DNA from: Pseudomonadales bacterium
GTDB lineage: Bacteria > Pseudomonadota > Gammaproteobacteria > Pseudomonadales > Azotimanducaceae
Reading direction: 5' to 3'
Length of the DNA stretch: 64,000 nucleotides
NCBI GenBank assembly: GCA_028281005.1
Contig: JANQKS010000131.1
Span: forward strand, 1-64,000
Below are positions 1 to 8,090 of this stretch, one piece after another (the first letter of the stretch is position 1; the number at the start of each line of letters is the position of its first letter). Made by a program: the position numbers and the translations under genes. Below the pieces are notes generated by a model that had not been told where the DNA came from, searched no databases, and saw nothing but the letters and a program-made list of their open reading frames with translations.

Positions 1-3
1 GAG

Positions 4-762
4 GTCGCGCCCTTCACGGGCGCGTGGATTGGAACAATCACTGGCCAATCGGTGCGTGGAAGGTATCCGGTCGCGCCCTTCACGGGCGCGTGGATTGAAA
101 CACCGGATGAACCATCCACGGCGCTGTGGGAGATAGTCGCGCCCTTCACGGGCGCGTGGATTGAAACAACAGATCGCGGATCCAGGCGGAAACCGGACTC
201 TGTCGCGCCCTTCACGGGCGCGTGGATTGAAACCGGCAATGCGGCAGTTTCCATTTATCGTTACGATGTCGCGCCCTTCACGGGCGCGTGGATTGAAACA
301 AGGAGGTTGTGACGTTCTGGCAGACGTGTCAGTGTCGCGCCCTTCACGGGCGCGTGGATTGAAACAACGGTGCAAGTCCCGACCAGTTAGATAAACTCGG
401 TCGCGCCCTTCACGGGCGCGTGGATTGAAACTACAGGATCGGATGGGTATGGCACTTTTAACTATGGTCGCGCCCTTCACGGGCGCGTGGATTGAAACAT
501 CTACGACGAGTACCCGCAGATGTTGGATACCATTCACGGGTCGCGCCCTTCACGGGCGCGTGGATTGAAACTGGGTACCTTTTAGGTTTACCCTCGCGAT
601 CGACAGTCGCGCCCTTCACGGGCGCGTGGATTGAAACTCCGCTGGAGATTGAGGTCGACATCGGCGCGGCGGACGCGCCCCTCACGGGCGCGTGGATTGA
701 AACAGAAGTCTACGAAAAACTGAAGCATCACCCCGATTGTCGCGCCCTTCACGGGCGCGTGG
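4..762 (+). CRISPR. Type I-C-like CRISPR array, leader-distal end
   Basis: Twelve copies of a 32-nt repeat start at 4, 70, 136, 202, 268, 334, 400, 467, 540, 606, 672 and 739. The repeat begins GTCGCGCCC, has a 7-bp hairpin (CGCGCCC / GGGCGCG around TTCAC), and ends ATTGAAAC, the usual 5' handle of type I-C crRNAs. Spacers are 34-35 nt, except the eighth (499-539), which is 41 nt. Repeat 1 has one change (ATTGGAAC), repeat 11 has two, and repeat 12 loses its last 8 nt. Repeat polarity and degeneracy at the right end place the leader and cas genes left of base 1, so the array probably continues there. The subtype is inferred from the repeat only, because no cas gene is visible. Confidence 0.97.
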
Positions 763-783
763 GCCTTAGTTTATACCTTGTAA

Positions 784-804
784 ATCAGGAGCATCGCTCC
801 TGAT
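784..804. repeat. Perfect 9-bp hairpin just after the CRISPR array
   Basis: ATCAGGAGC (784-792) and GCTCCTGAT (796-804) are perfect inverted repeats around a 3-nt loop, with further imperfect pairing outside (CCTTGTA / TACAGG). No T-run follows, so it is not a typical intrinsic terminator. It could stop or stabilise the pre-crRNA 3' end; that role is inferred from position only. Confidence 0.5.
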
Positions 805-927
805 ACAGGTTGTGTTGGTGCAAATTATAATGACATTCTTTATGGTGGTAGTGACAAGTTTCCTGTAGGCAACAACGCGATAGTTATTTCTTTATCAAGG
901 CTTATGGGGAGAGTTAGTTCATACTAG
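784..927 (+). pseudogene. Short ORF remnant between the array and the IS
   Basis: An open frame of 47 codons runs from just after a TAA at 781-783 to a TAG at 925-927, which overlaps the insertion-sequence boundary. It has no start codon near its 5' end. The predicted peptide includes GANYNDILYGGSDKFPVG, which looks like a genuine protein tail, but I do not recognise the family. It may be the 3' end of a gene lost when the end of the array was rearranged. It could also be chance. Confidence 0.2.
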
Positions 928-942
928 GGCGTGTTAACACTA
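924..942. repeat. Left terminal inverted repeat of the IS
   Basis: 19 bp, CTAGGGCGTGTTAACACTA, identical to the reverse complement of 1726-1744. The outer four bases may belong to the target site. Confidence 0.9.
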
Positions 943-1741
943 TCGTAGTGCTTCGACGATAAGGGCGAACCATATGAAGCCGATGAACAATGCATCGAGC
1001 TTCTCAACCCTTGAAAAAATGCGTCTGAATCCCTTGAGTCGTCGAAATAGTCGCTCGACTTCATTGCGCCTCCGATAGATGTCCTCCTTGTACGCCCAAG
1101 GCTCCAATCGGTTCTGCTTTGGGGGTACAACCGGATCGTAGCCAAGATCGAGCGCAAGCTGACGAGTCTCGTCGCCCTCGTAGGCGCGATCCATAATCAT
1201 ATGAATCGATGCCTGCTGCGGACCCAGCTTCTTCATCAGTTCTCGTCCTGCCGGAGCATCGTGTGCTTGGCCGGGGGATAAGGAAAAAGTGATGGCCGTC
1301 TTGGCGTCCGCTGCAATCATATGGATCTTTGTTGTCCAGCCACCTCGTGACTTACCGATGGATTGCGGACCGTTTTTTTTAGTGCCCCTGTTCCGTCCGG
1401 ATGGACTTTTACACTGGTACTATCAAGGGAAAACGCATCTCACTGAATTTGAACGATTTGTTCTGCTTGCAGCTGATCAAACACTTTCTGTAGTACGCCA
1501 TTTTTCGACCAGCGACTCATGCGAGTGTAGATCGTATGCCAATTTCCAAATCGTTCAGGAAGAGCCCTCCACTTACACCCCTGCTCAGCAACGTAGAGGA
1601 TAGCATTGAGCACTTGATGGTTAGAAATCGATATGTTTCCTCGCTGTACCGGTAGTAGAGGCTCGATCCGACGATATTGTGATTTCGTGAGTTCCATGGA
1701 TTAACTTGGTAACACACACAACCATTAGTGTTAACACGCCC
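927..1741 (-). mobile_element. IS5-family insertion sequence (IS427-like), about 815 bp
   Basis: The element is bounded by perfect inverted repeats: left 924-942 (CTAGGGCGTGTTAACACTA) and right 1726-1744 as its exact reverse complement. The outer CTAG is palindromic, so the target duplication could be TA or CTAG and the exact ends are uncertain by a few bases. Inside, on the minus strand, are two overlapping transposase frames joined by an A8 slippery run, the layout of IS5-family members that use -1 frameshifting. It sits between the CRISPR array end and a truncated ATPase gene. Confidence 0.9.
940..1697 (-). pseudogene. IS5-family DDE transposase, disrupted by an in-frame TGA
   Basis: The first frame starts at 1697 and encodes the helix-turn-helix half (MELTKSQYRRIEPLLPVQRG onwards). 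It meets TGA at 1440-1442. Directly after the stop the same frame continues with LDSTSVKVHPDGTGALKK, which carries the first catalytic Asp and in relatives is part of the same ORF, so the TGA is a nonsense mutation. A -1 slip on A8 (1373-1380 on the plus strand) then gives NGPQSIGKSRGGWTTKIH and the second frame with the remaining DDE residues (MDRAYEGD and RRRNEVERLF). The frameshift is a normal feature of the group; the TGA is not. The copy is probably unable to make full-length transposase unless the stop is read through. Confidence 0.85.
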
Positions 1742-1744
1742 TAG
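1726..1744. repeat. Right terminal inverted repeat of the IS
   Basis: 19 bp, TAGTGTTAACACGCCCTAG, the exact reverse complement of 924-942. Zero mismatches between the ends suggest a fairly recent insertion. Confidence 0.9.
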
Positions 1745-1780
1745 TTTTTTTGTATCTTTTGAGCATGGTGGGGAAAGCGC

Positions 1781-2044
1781 GTGTATGTAGAGGGGATGAA
1801 CTCAGGGACGCGGGATCAGCTTTGCTTGGCGTTGCGTCTGGCCTCTCTCGAAAAATATATGGAAAGTGCGGAGCCTATGCCCTTCATTGTCGATGACGTG
1901 CTGGCGGACTTTGATGATGACCGTTCACAAGCCGCATTGAATGCCTTGGCTGAATTAGCTGAAAAGACGCAAGTTATCCTGTTTACCCATCATTCGCAGG
2001 TAGTCGAGCAGTCCAAGCAACTGATTCGGTTTTCACTCCATTGA
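1781..2044 (+). pseudogene. C-terminal stub of an SMC/YhaN-like AAA ATPase
   Basis: The 87-codon frame carries the last nucleotide-binding motifs of a large SMC-type ATPase in order: an ABC-signature-like segment (NSGTRDQLCLALRLASLE), Walker B (PFIVDDVLADFDDD) and the H-loop (VILFTHH). In the YhaN-like family these are the final residues of a protein of many hundred residues with a Walker A near the N-terminus and a long coiled coil. All of that is missing here: an in-frame TGA at 1760-1762 closes the frame upstream and the IS lies immediately to the left. The GTG at 1781 is the first possible start but is unlikely to be a functional one. Intact relatives often sit beside an exonuclease partner, which is not seen. 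Confidence 0.8.
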
Positions 2045-2120
2045 AAAAAGAGGTTATCCGGACAATGCATCGTTGTTTTGATATTGCTAAAGGTAACATA
2101 TATGCGACTATATAGGTCGT

Positions 2121-2452
2121 ATGATAGAGGTTAGAGAATACCTCGATACTGAGGGAAACAGTCCTTATGCCAAATGGTTTGATCGTCTGAATGTAGCCGC
2201 TGCGGCCAAGGTGACGACAGCCGTCCATCGGATGGAGCAGGGTAACTTCTCTAACGTGAAAGGTGTTGGTGCTGGCGTTTATGAGTACCGGATTGATTTC
2301 GGCCCTGGCTATCGGATCTACTTCGGCAAGGACGGGGACCGATTGGTGATATTGCTGGCGGTGGTACCAAGAAGCACCAGGATGCAGATATTTCTGCCGC
2401 GAAAGGGCATTGGCGCGACTATAAGCGCCGAAAACGGCAAGAGGTGACATGA
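2121..2452 (+). pseudogene. HigB/RelE-type toxin of a TA module, frameshifted near its C-terminus
   Basis: Residues 1-75 match the Gp49-like/HigB addiction-module killer family (MIEVREYLDTEGNSPYAKWF; later GVYEYRIDFGPGYRIYFGKDGD). From about 2356 the reading frame departs from the family: the annotated frame gives LLAVVPRSTRM and stops at 2447, whereas the neighbouring frame gives GGGTKKHQDADISAAKGHWR, then DYKRRKRQEVT and TGA at 2450-2452. The change is explained by loss of one G in CTGGGCGG (now CTGGCGG). In the restored frame the stop overlaps the antitoxin ATG as ATGA, the usual coupling in such operons. The lost tail normally carries conserved residues, so the toxin is probably inactive, unless the indel is an assembly error. 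Confidence 0.85.
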
Positions 2453-2775
2453 TGGCTTTAACGAAAGATTTTAAGGACACCATACAGGCTCGCGCCCAGC
2501 GGGATCCGGCGTTTCGCAAGGCCCTGCTGCAAGAAGGGGTCGAATGTCTGCTCGCCGGTGATGTCGATACCGGCAAGGCGGTGCTGCGTGACTACATCAA
2601 CGCGACGATCGGGTTTGAGAAACTCTCCCATGTTTTCGAGAAGTCGAGCAAGAGTCTCATGCGTATGTTCGGGCCAAAAGGGAATCCCCAGGCGAGCAAC
2701 CTGTTCGCAGTGATCCATTACCTGCAGCAGCAGGAAGGCATTCACCTGGAAGTCAAAGCCCGGAAGGTTGCCTAA
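2449..2775 (+). CDS. HigA-like antitoxin of the HigBA module
   Basis: A 108-residue protein matching the small antitoxin family that accompanies Gp49-like toxins (DPAFRKALLQEGVECLLAGD; LRDYINATIGFEKLSHVF; KSLMRMFGPKGNPQ). Family members bind the toxin and the operon promoter through a helix-turn-helix in the second half. The gene is intact and starts at ATG 2449 or at the immediately following ATG 2452. It was translationally coupled to the toxin through an ATGA overlap in the toxin's original frame. With the toxin damaged, the antitoxin may persist as an orphan regulator or be on its way out. Confidence 0.8.
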   Translation: MMALTKDFKDTIQARAQRDPAFRKALLQEGVECLLAGDVDTGKAVLRDYINATIGFEKLSHVFEKSSKSLMRMFGPKGNPQASNLFAVIHYLQQQEGIHLEVKARKVA

Positions 2776-2919
2776 GGTGCTGTGTATCAGTGTTCAATCG
2801 GCAATTTTTTTCGAGCATTTTGAAGGAATTTCTGAGCATGGCATTTTTCATGGTATTACCGTTTATCAGGAAAATAAGCCATTGAATATAAAGGACAAAA
2901 AAGGCTTATTTACAATAGA

Positions 2920-3411
2920 GTGGGAATAGCTGCAGACGAACAATGGATGCGGCTGGCCCTGGACCAAGCAGAGCTGGCACAAGCGCAAGGCGAAGTGCCG
3001 GTCGGTGCCGTCTTGGTCCAGCAGGATGAAGTGATCGGTGCCGGTTTTAACTGCCCCATCAGCAGTCATGACCCCACTGCTCATGCCGAAGTTGTGGCTT
3101 TGCGCCAGGCCTGCAGCGCCACACAAAACTACCGTCTTCCGGGTGCGGTGCTATACGTCACCTTAGAACCTTGTCTGATGTGTGCCGGCGCGTTGGTCCA
3201 CGCGCGAATTGCGCGGCTGGTTTATGGCACCCACGAGCCTAAGGCTGGGGTGGCCCACACGCACCCGCTGTTTGACAGTGCGTGGCTCAATCACCGTGTG
3301 AATATTGAAGGCGGGGTGTTAGCAGACGAGTGTGCGGCGATCCTGTCGAATTTTTTTGCCCAACGTCGGGCGTCGGTACGACAGCAATTTGAAAACTCAC
3401 GCTCTTCATGA
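2920..3411 (+). CDS. tadA: tRNA-specific adenosine deaminase TadA
   Basis: A 163-residue cytidine/deoxycytidylate-deaminase-fold enzyme that converts A34 to inosine in tRNA-Arg(ACG). The zinc and catalytic motifs are present: HAEVVALRQ (about residue 54, His ligand and proton-shuttling Glu) and PCLMCAGA (about 84, two Cys ligands). The segment DPTAHAE and the run LYVTLEPC match E. coli TadA closely. The GTG start at 2920 gives the short N-terminal extension before WMRLAL expected from relatives; the ATG at 2943 would begin inside the first helix. It lies 49 bp upstream of purL on the same strand, as in many gammaproteobacteria. Confidence 0.96.
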   Translation: MGIAADEQWMRLALDQAELAQAQGEVPVGAVLVQQDEVIGAGFNCPISSHDPTAHAEVVALRQACSATQNYRLPGAVLYVTLEPCLMCAGALVHARIARLVYGTHEPKAGVAHTHPLFDSAWLNHRVNIEGGVLADECAAILSNFFAQRRASVRQQFENSRSS

Positions 3412-3460
3412 GCGGTTCCTTTCACCAGGCACCAAGGCTTGAAATCTAACAAAGGTAGCA

Positions 3461-6400
3461 ATGGCGGCAACAGACAGCACCCAGATCCATGACTCCATCC
3501 TTGTGCTGAGCGGCCGACCGGCGCTCAGTGTGTTTGCGTTGGCCAAAAAGCGCAAACAAGTGCCGGCGGTGAGTTATGCGGAACATGTGCACGTACTCAA
3601 GCTGACCGCCCTGCTTGACGAGGTTGAGCTGGATCAGGCCAAACTGTTGTTGGAGTACGGTCCAAGCCAGGAGCTGGCACAGCCAGCAGGCGAACGCTGG
3701 GTCACGGTGATGCCACGCACGGGGACCATCTCGCCTTGGTCCAGCAAAGCCACGGATATTTTCAAGATTTGCGGTCTGCACAAGGTGGAGCGTGTAGAGC
3801 GAGGTGTTCGTTGGTTTGTTGACCCGGATGCGGATACCAAGCGCATTGATTTACAGCACCTGCACGACCGTATGACGGAAAGCTACTCTTTTGCTGAAAC
3901 CTTTGGCGATGTGTTTAACCACAACCCACCGGCGCCGGTGGGGCAAGTGCCGCTGCTGCAGGATGGTGTGACAGCACTGCACCAAGCCAATGAGCAACTA
4001 GGCTTAGCGCTATCTGCCGATGAAATCGAGTACCTCGCGCAAGCCTATGCAAAATTGCAACGCAATCCGAGTGATGCTGAGCTGATGATGTTTGCGCAAG
4101 CCAATTCCGAGCATTGTCGTCACAAGATATTCAACGCGGATTGGGAAATTGACGGGCAGCCGCAGAGCAAATCGCTGTTCAACATGATCCGCAACACCCA
4201 TCAGCACATTAATGGCCGGGGCATCTTAAGTGCCTACAGTGACAACGCCGCAGTGATCGAAGGGGCGGCGGATGAGCGCTTGTGGGTAGATCCGGATCAT
4301 CATACTTACCACTATGCCGCGGAGCCGGTGCACATCCTCATGAAAGTGGAAACCCATAACCATCCCACGGCGATTGCACCCTTTCCGGGCGCCGCCACAG
4401 GTTCCGGTGGTGAGATCCGTGACGAAGGTGCGGTGGGTCGTGGGTCGAAACCGAAGGCGGGTCTCACGGGGTTTACCACCTCGCACTTACATATTCCCGA
4501 TTTAACCCAGCCCTGGGAAATAGATACCGGCAAACCATCACATATGGCTTCTGCGTTGGACATCATGTTAGAGGGGCCAATTGGTGGCGCCAGTTTCAAT
4601 AATGAATATGGCCGGCCAGCCATTAACGGCTACTTCCGCACCTTTGAACTTGAGCAGGGGGACGCGGTTAGGGGATATCACAAGCCGGTGATGATTGCCG
4701 GTGGGGTTGGCGCGGTCCGTGAAGAGCATGTCCACGCGCTCGACTTTCCTGTGGGAACCGCGTTAGTGGTGCTAGGCGGCCCGGCCATGCTCATTGGCTT
4801 AGGCGGTGGCGCCGCTTCCAGCATGGCGTCGGGGGCCAGCAGCCAAGACCTCGATTTTGCCTCGGTGCAACGTGGTAATCCAGAGATGGAACGGCGCTGC
4901 CAAGAGGTGATAGATGCCTGTTGCGCGCTGGGCGCAGATAATCCGATCCGCCTGATCCACGATGTAGGTGCGGGTGGCTTGTCCAATGCGTTGCCGGAAC
5001 TGGTCCATGACGCCAATGCCGGAGGCTCATTCCAGTTGCGCGCGGTACCCAGCGCTGACACTAGTATGTCCCCACTAGAGTTGTGGTGTAACGAAGCCCA
5101 AGAACGGTACGTGCTGGGTATTGATGCGGATAGACTTGCCAGGTTTGAAAGCATATGCGCGCGGGAACGATGCCCATATTCTGTAGTAGGGGAATCCACC
5201 CTGGACGGTGACCTAAAAGTCCACGACAGCCATTTTAACAACGATCCCATACACCTGCCGTTAGACGTGCTGCTGGGCAAACCGCCGAAGATGCAGCGTG
5301 CGTTTATGCGGGAAAAAGTGGCGCTCAACCCGCTGCAGTTGCAAGGCGTATCTGTTGAAGATGCGCTGCAACGCGTGTTGCAGTTCCCAGCAGTGGCCAG
5401 TAAACAATTTTTGATCACCATTGGCGACCGGTCCATTACCGGTATGGTCGCTTGCCAACCCATGATCGGCCCCTGGCAGGTGCCGGTGGCTGATGCGGCG
5501 GTGACCATTCGCGGTTTCCGCACCACCCGGGGTGAAGCGTTTGCCATGGGTGAGCGCAGCCCGCTTGCGCTCATAGACTCCGCGGCCGCGGCACGTATGG
5601 CGGTGGCGGAGGCGTTAACCAATCTCATCTGCGCCGACATCGATAGTGTCGATCGGGTGGTGTTGTCCGCCAATTGGATGGCGGCGGCGGGCAGCAATCT
5701 GGAAGAACAGAGTTTGTACGATGCGGTGCAGGCGGTGGGTGAGTCCTTTTGTCCAGCCTTGGGGGTAGCAATACCTGTGGGCAAAGATTCGCTCTCGATG
5801 CAGACCCGGTGGCGGCAAGACGGTGTGACCAAGGCGGTGGTGTCGCCAGTCACTTTGATCGTCTCTGCATTTGCGCCGGTCACAGACGTGAACACCACGG
5901 TAACGCCGGAGCTGCAACCGAACGTCGACGGTACCCTGTTGTTGTTACACCTGGACGATCAGCAACGCCTCGGCGGGAGTGTGCTGGCGCAGACCTATCG
6001 GCAATTGGGTAACACCGCTGCAGATGTGGCAGACGCGGTAGCGCTGCGGCAGCTGCTGGATTTTGTGTTGGCGGCAAAACGCGCAGGGCAAATCATCGCC
6101 ATGCACGACCGCTCTGACGGCGGCTTGGTTGCTACCTTGTTGGAAATGGCCTTTGCCGGCCGTTGTGGGTTGGACATTCACGTGCCACCTGCCGCGGATC
6201 CGTTGGCGTTTTTGTTTAACGAAGAAATTGGTTTGGTGGTACAGGTGCCGAACAGCTGTCTAGCTGAGTTCAAGGCCGCCGCACCTTGCCGCGTCACCGA
6301 GCTGGGGGTGGCTTCAATAGCGGAGGCGGTGCAATTTCAACAAGGTGATACACCGCTTATGACAAGCCAGCGAGCCGATTTACAAACAACCTGGGCGGCG

Positions 6401-7327
6401 ACCAGCCACGCCATGCAAAGATTGCGAGACAGTCAAGCCTGTGCGGATGAGGAACATGCGGCTATCCAACAGAGTCGCCAACACAACCCGGGCTTACATG
6501 CGGATCTGACATTTGATCCAAGCGAAGACATTACCCTTCCTTTCATCTCCACCGTGCGCCCACGCTTGGCGGTATTGCGGGAACAAGGGGTAAATGGCCA
6601 ATTGGAAATGGCCGCGGCTTTTGAAAAAGCAGGTTTTGACTGTGTGGACGTACACATGAGTGATCTGCAAAGCGGTGAACAAGCGCTCAGTGACTTTCAA
6701 GCCATGGTGACCTGCGGTGGTTTTTCGTACGGGGATGTACTTGGCGGCGGCGGTGGATGGGCCAAGAGCGCCTTGTTCCATGACGGTGTACGCGCACAGT
6801 TTGCGGATTTTTTTGGCGCGGATAAGTTGGTGCTTGGCGTCTGTAACGGCTGCCAGATGCTCAGCCACCTGTATGAACTGATTCCCGGCGCACAACATTG
6901 GCCGCGGTTTGTGCGCAACCGCTCAGAACAGTTTGAAGGCCGCACGGTGTTGACGCGCATCACCCAGGTGGATTCACCGTGGCTCAACGGTATGCAGGGT
7001 AGTGTGTTGCCGGTAGCTGTGGCCCACGGCGAAGGTCGGGCGGAGTTTCGTCGCGAAGCGGATCTGCAGGCTTTGCAGAACGCCGGTCAAATTGGTGTGC
7101 AATATGTGGATGCTAACCACCAGGTCACACAGCTGTATCCGGATAATCCGAATGGCGCTGCGGCCGGGCTTGCGGGGGTGACCGCCAATGACGGCCTGGT
7201 ATTGATTATGATGCCGCACCCGGAACGGGTGTTTCGCAGCTGTCAGAATGTATGGCGGGATGACAGCTGGGGTGAAGACGGCCCTTGGTTACGTTTGTTC
7301 AGAAACGCCCGGCGGGCGTTGGCGTAG
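3461..7327 (+). CDS. purL: Phosphoribosylformylglycinamidine synthase PurL
   Basis: A 1288-residue large-type FGAM synthase, which converts FGAR to FGAM with glutamine and ATP in purine synthesis. An N-terminal PurS-like region is followed by two AIR-synthase-like halves ([20 protein letters not shown]; later [19 protein letters not shown]) and a C-terminal class I glutamine amidotransferase domain. The nucleophile Cys lies in LGVCNGCQM (about residue 1127) and the His/Glu pair in PHPERVF (about 1252). The length matches the single-chain proteobacterial enzyme. The start ATG at 3461 has AAAGGTAG upstream. It probably shares transcription with tadA. Confidence 0.98.
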   Translation: MAATDSTQIHDSILVLSGRPALSVFALAKKRKQVPAVSYAEHVHVLKLTALLDEVELDQAKLLLEYGPSQELAQPAGERWVTVMPRTGTISPWSSKATDIFKICGLHKVERVERGVRWFVDPDADTKRIDLQHLHDRMTESYSFAETFGDVFNHNPPAPVGQVPLLQDGVTALHQANEQLGLALSADEIEYLAQAYAKLQRNPSDAELMMFAQANSEHCRHKIFNADWEIDGQPQSKSLFNMIRNTHQHINGRGILSAYSDNAAVIEGAADERLWVDPDHHTYHYAAEPVHILMKVETHNHPTAIAPFPGAATGSGGEIRDEGAVGRGSKPKAGLTGFTTSHLHIPDLTQPWEIDTGKPSHMASALDIMLEGPIGGASFNNEYGRPAINGYFRTFELEQGDAVRGYHKPVMIAGGVGAVREEHVHALDFPVGTALVVLGGPAMLIGLGGGAASSMASGASSQDLDFASVQRGNPEMERRCQEVIDACCALGADNPIRLIHDVGAGGLSNALPELVHDANAGGSFQLRAVPSADTSMSPLELWCNEAQERYVLGIDADRLARFESICARERCPYSVVGESTLDGDLKVHDSHFNNDPIHLPLDVLLGKPPKMQRAFMREKVALNPLQLQGVSVEDALQRVLQFPAVASKQFLITIGDRSITGMVACQPMIGPWQVPVADAAVTIRGFRTTRGEAFAMGERSPLALIDSAAAARMAVAEALTNLICADIDSVDRVVLSANWMAAAGSNLEEQSLYDAVQAVGESFCPALGVAIPVGKDSLSMQTRWRQDGVTKAVVSPVTLIVSAFAPVTDVNTTVTPELQPNVDGTLLLLHLDDQQRLGGSVLAQTYRQLGNTAADVADAVALRQLLDFVLAAKRAGQIIAMHDRSDGGLVATLLEMAFAGRCGLDIHVPPAADPLAFLFNEEIGLVVQVPNSCLAEFKAAAPCRVTELGVASIAEAVQFQQGDTPLMTSQRADLQTTWAATSHAMQRLRDSQACADEEHAAIQQSRQHNPGLHADLTFDPSEDITLPFISTVRPRLAVLREQGVNGQLEMAAAFEKAGFDCVDVHMSDLQSGEQALSDFQAMVTCGGFSYGDVLGGGGGWAKSALFHDGVRAQFADFFGADKLVLGVCNGCQMLSHLYELIPGAQHWPRFVRNRSEQFEGRTVLTRITQVDSPWLNGMQGSVLPVAVAHGEGRAEFRREADLQALQNAGQIGVQYVDANHQVTQLYPDNPNGAAAGLAGVTANDGLVLIMMPHPERVFRSCQNVWRDDSWGEDGPWLRLFRNARRALA

Positions 7328-7347
7328 CTGCCGGTTCGGCGCGTGAT

Positions 7348-7379
7348 CGCAAGAGCGCAAGAGCGCAAGAGCGCAAGAG
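7348..7379. repeat. Four tandem copies of an 8-bp unit after purL
   Basis: CGCAAGAG is repeated four times without a break (7348-7379), starting 20 bp after the purL stop. It is a short tandem repeat that could vary in copy number by slippage. No function can be assigned. Confidence 0.95.
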
Positions 7380-7429
7380 CGTAACGGAAAGTGCCACTCC
7401 ATCCCTCGCTGAATCGGGTAAGCCTAAAG

Positions 7430-7738
7430 ACGGGAAGCTTAAATCCTTCTCCCCAGTTCCCCAGTCCGCAAAATCTACTTGCACCGCCGCACCAATTTTT
7501 AGGGTTTCTGGCTGATCCGTCGCGATGCTGCTCATCATGCGCGGGCGGTCTGGCAGATCGATGAGCGCAACCACATTAGGCGTGGAGTACGCGCCGGATA
7601 TCCCGCGTTGGACCACTGTGAAACTTGCGATACGCCCGCTTCCACTGACCTTTTGTCAGTCTAAATGCGTGTGCCCGCAATGACTGCACAAACTGCGTGG
7701 ATAAAACTGATATTGGTGGCAGCGCGCGCACTGTTGTA
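7430..7738 (-). pseudogene. DUF35 (zinc-ribbon/OB-fold) remnant with nonsense codon
   Basis: Read on the minus strand, the region begins with a rubredoxin-like zinc ribbon (CARCHQYQFYPRSLCSHCG) and after a TGA at 7656-7658 continues in the same frame with VSGSGRIASFTVVQRG and NVVALIDLPDRPRMMSSIA, the OB-fold part of DUF35 proteins that partner with thiolases. Relatives commonly have Trp or another residue where the TGA stands (HLD-stop-QKVSG), so TGG to TGA is likely. The N-terminus is fused in frame to the end of a thiolase fragment at about 7738. The C-terminal end is indistinct. Confidence 0.75.
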
Positions 7739-8090
7739 GGCGCAGCTGCCATACCGATTCGGTGAGGGCCAACATGGATCCGGGGTTGCCGGAGTGGCAA
7801 TGGGATAACATGCCACCATGGGTGTCGACTGGGAGTTTGCCCCCCAGGCGCTAATGCGCCGCTAGCCGCAAAGCTGCCGCCTTCACCTTTGGCGCAAAAA
7901 CCCAGATCTTCGAGTTCGATCAACACAGTCGGTGTGAAACAGTCGTAGAGTTGGGCAAAGTCCATGTCACTGGGGCCTAAACCCGCCATGTGCGCTTGCG
8001 CCACCAAGGCGTAGTAGGCGGGTACGGTAGTGCCGCCGCCTGCGGTGAGCGTATCGCCGATGTAGGCGGCGGCGCGATTGGAATAGTCGA
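7738..8090 (-). pseudogene. Thiolase / acetyl-CoA acetyltransferase remnant with frameshift
   Basis: The fragment holds the C-terminal half of a SCP2-type thiolase: HMAGLGPSDMDFAQLYDCFT, then LEDLGFCAKGEGG and GALAPGG. There the frame is lost at a run of six C (7840-7845 plus strand). Removing one base restores KLPVDTHGGMLSHCHSGNPG and LALTESVWQLR. The N-terminal half with the usual active-site region is missing, and the last part of the enzyme is replaced by an in-frame fusion to the DUF35 zinc ribbon at QLR/LQQ. Large deletions plus a one-base insertion mean it cannot be functional. Confidence 0.8.

Noticed and set aside
52-803. Several open frames across the CRISPR array that read as repeated VAPFTGAWIET or SRPSRARGLK peptides
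   Set aside because: They are translations of the 32-nt repeat plus spacers; array position and perfect repeat spacing show it is not coding.
1983-2576. A 197-codon minus-strand frame across the toxin gene
   Set aside because: It runs antisense to the recognisable HigB/HigA-like genes and has no motif of its own.
4678-5898. A 406-codon open frame on the minus strand inside purL
   Set aside because: It is antisense to conserved PurL sequence, has low-complexity Ser/Arg/Pro composition and no family match; it is a by-product of codon bias.
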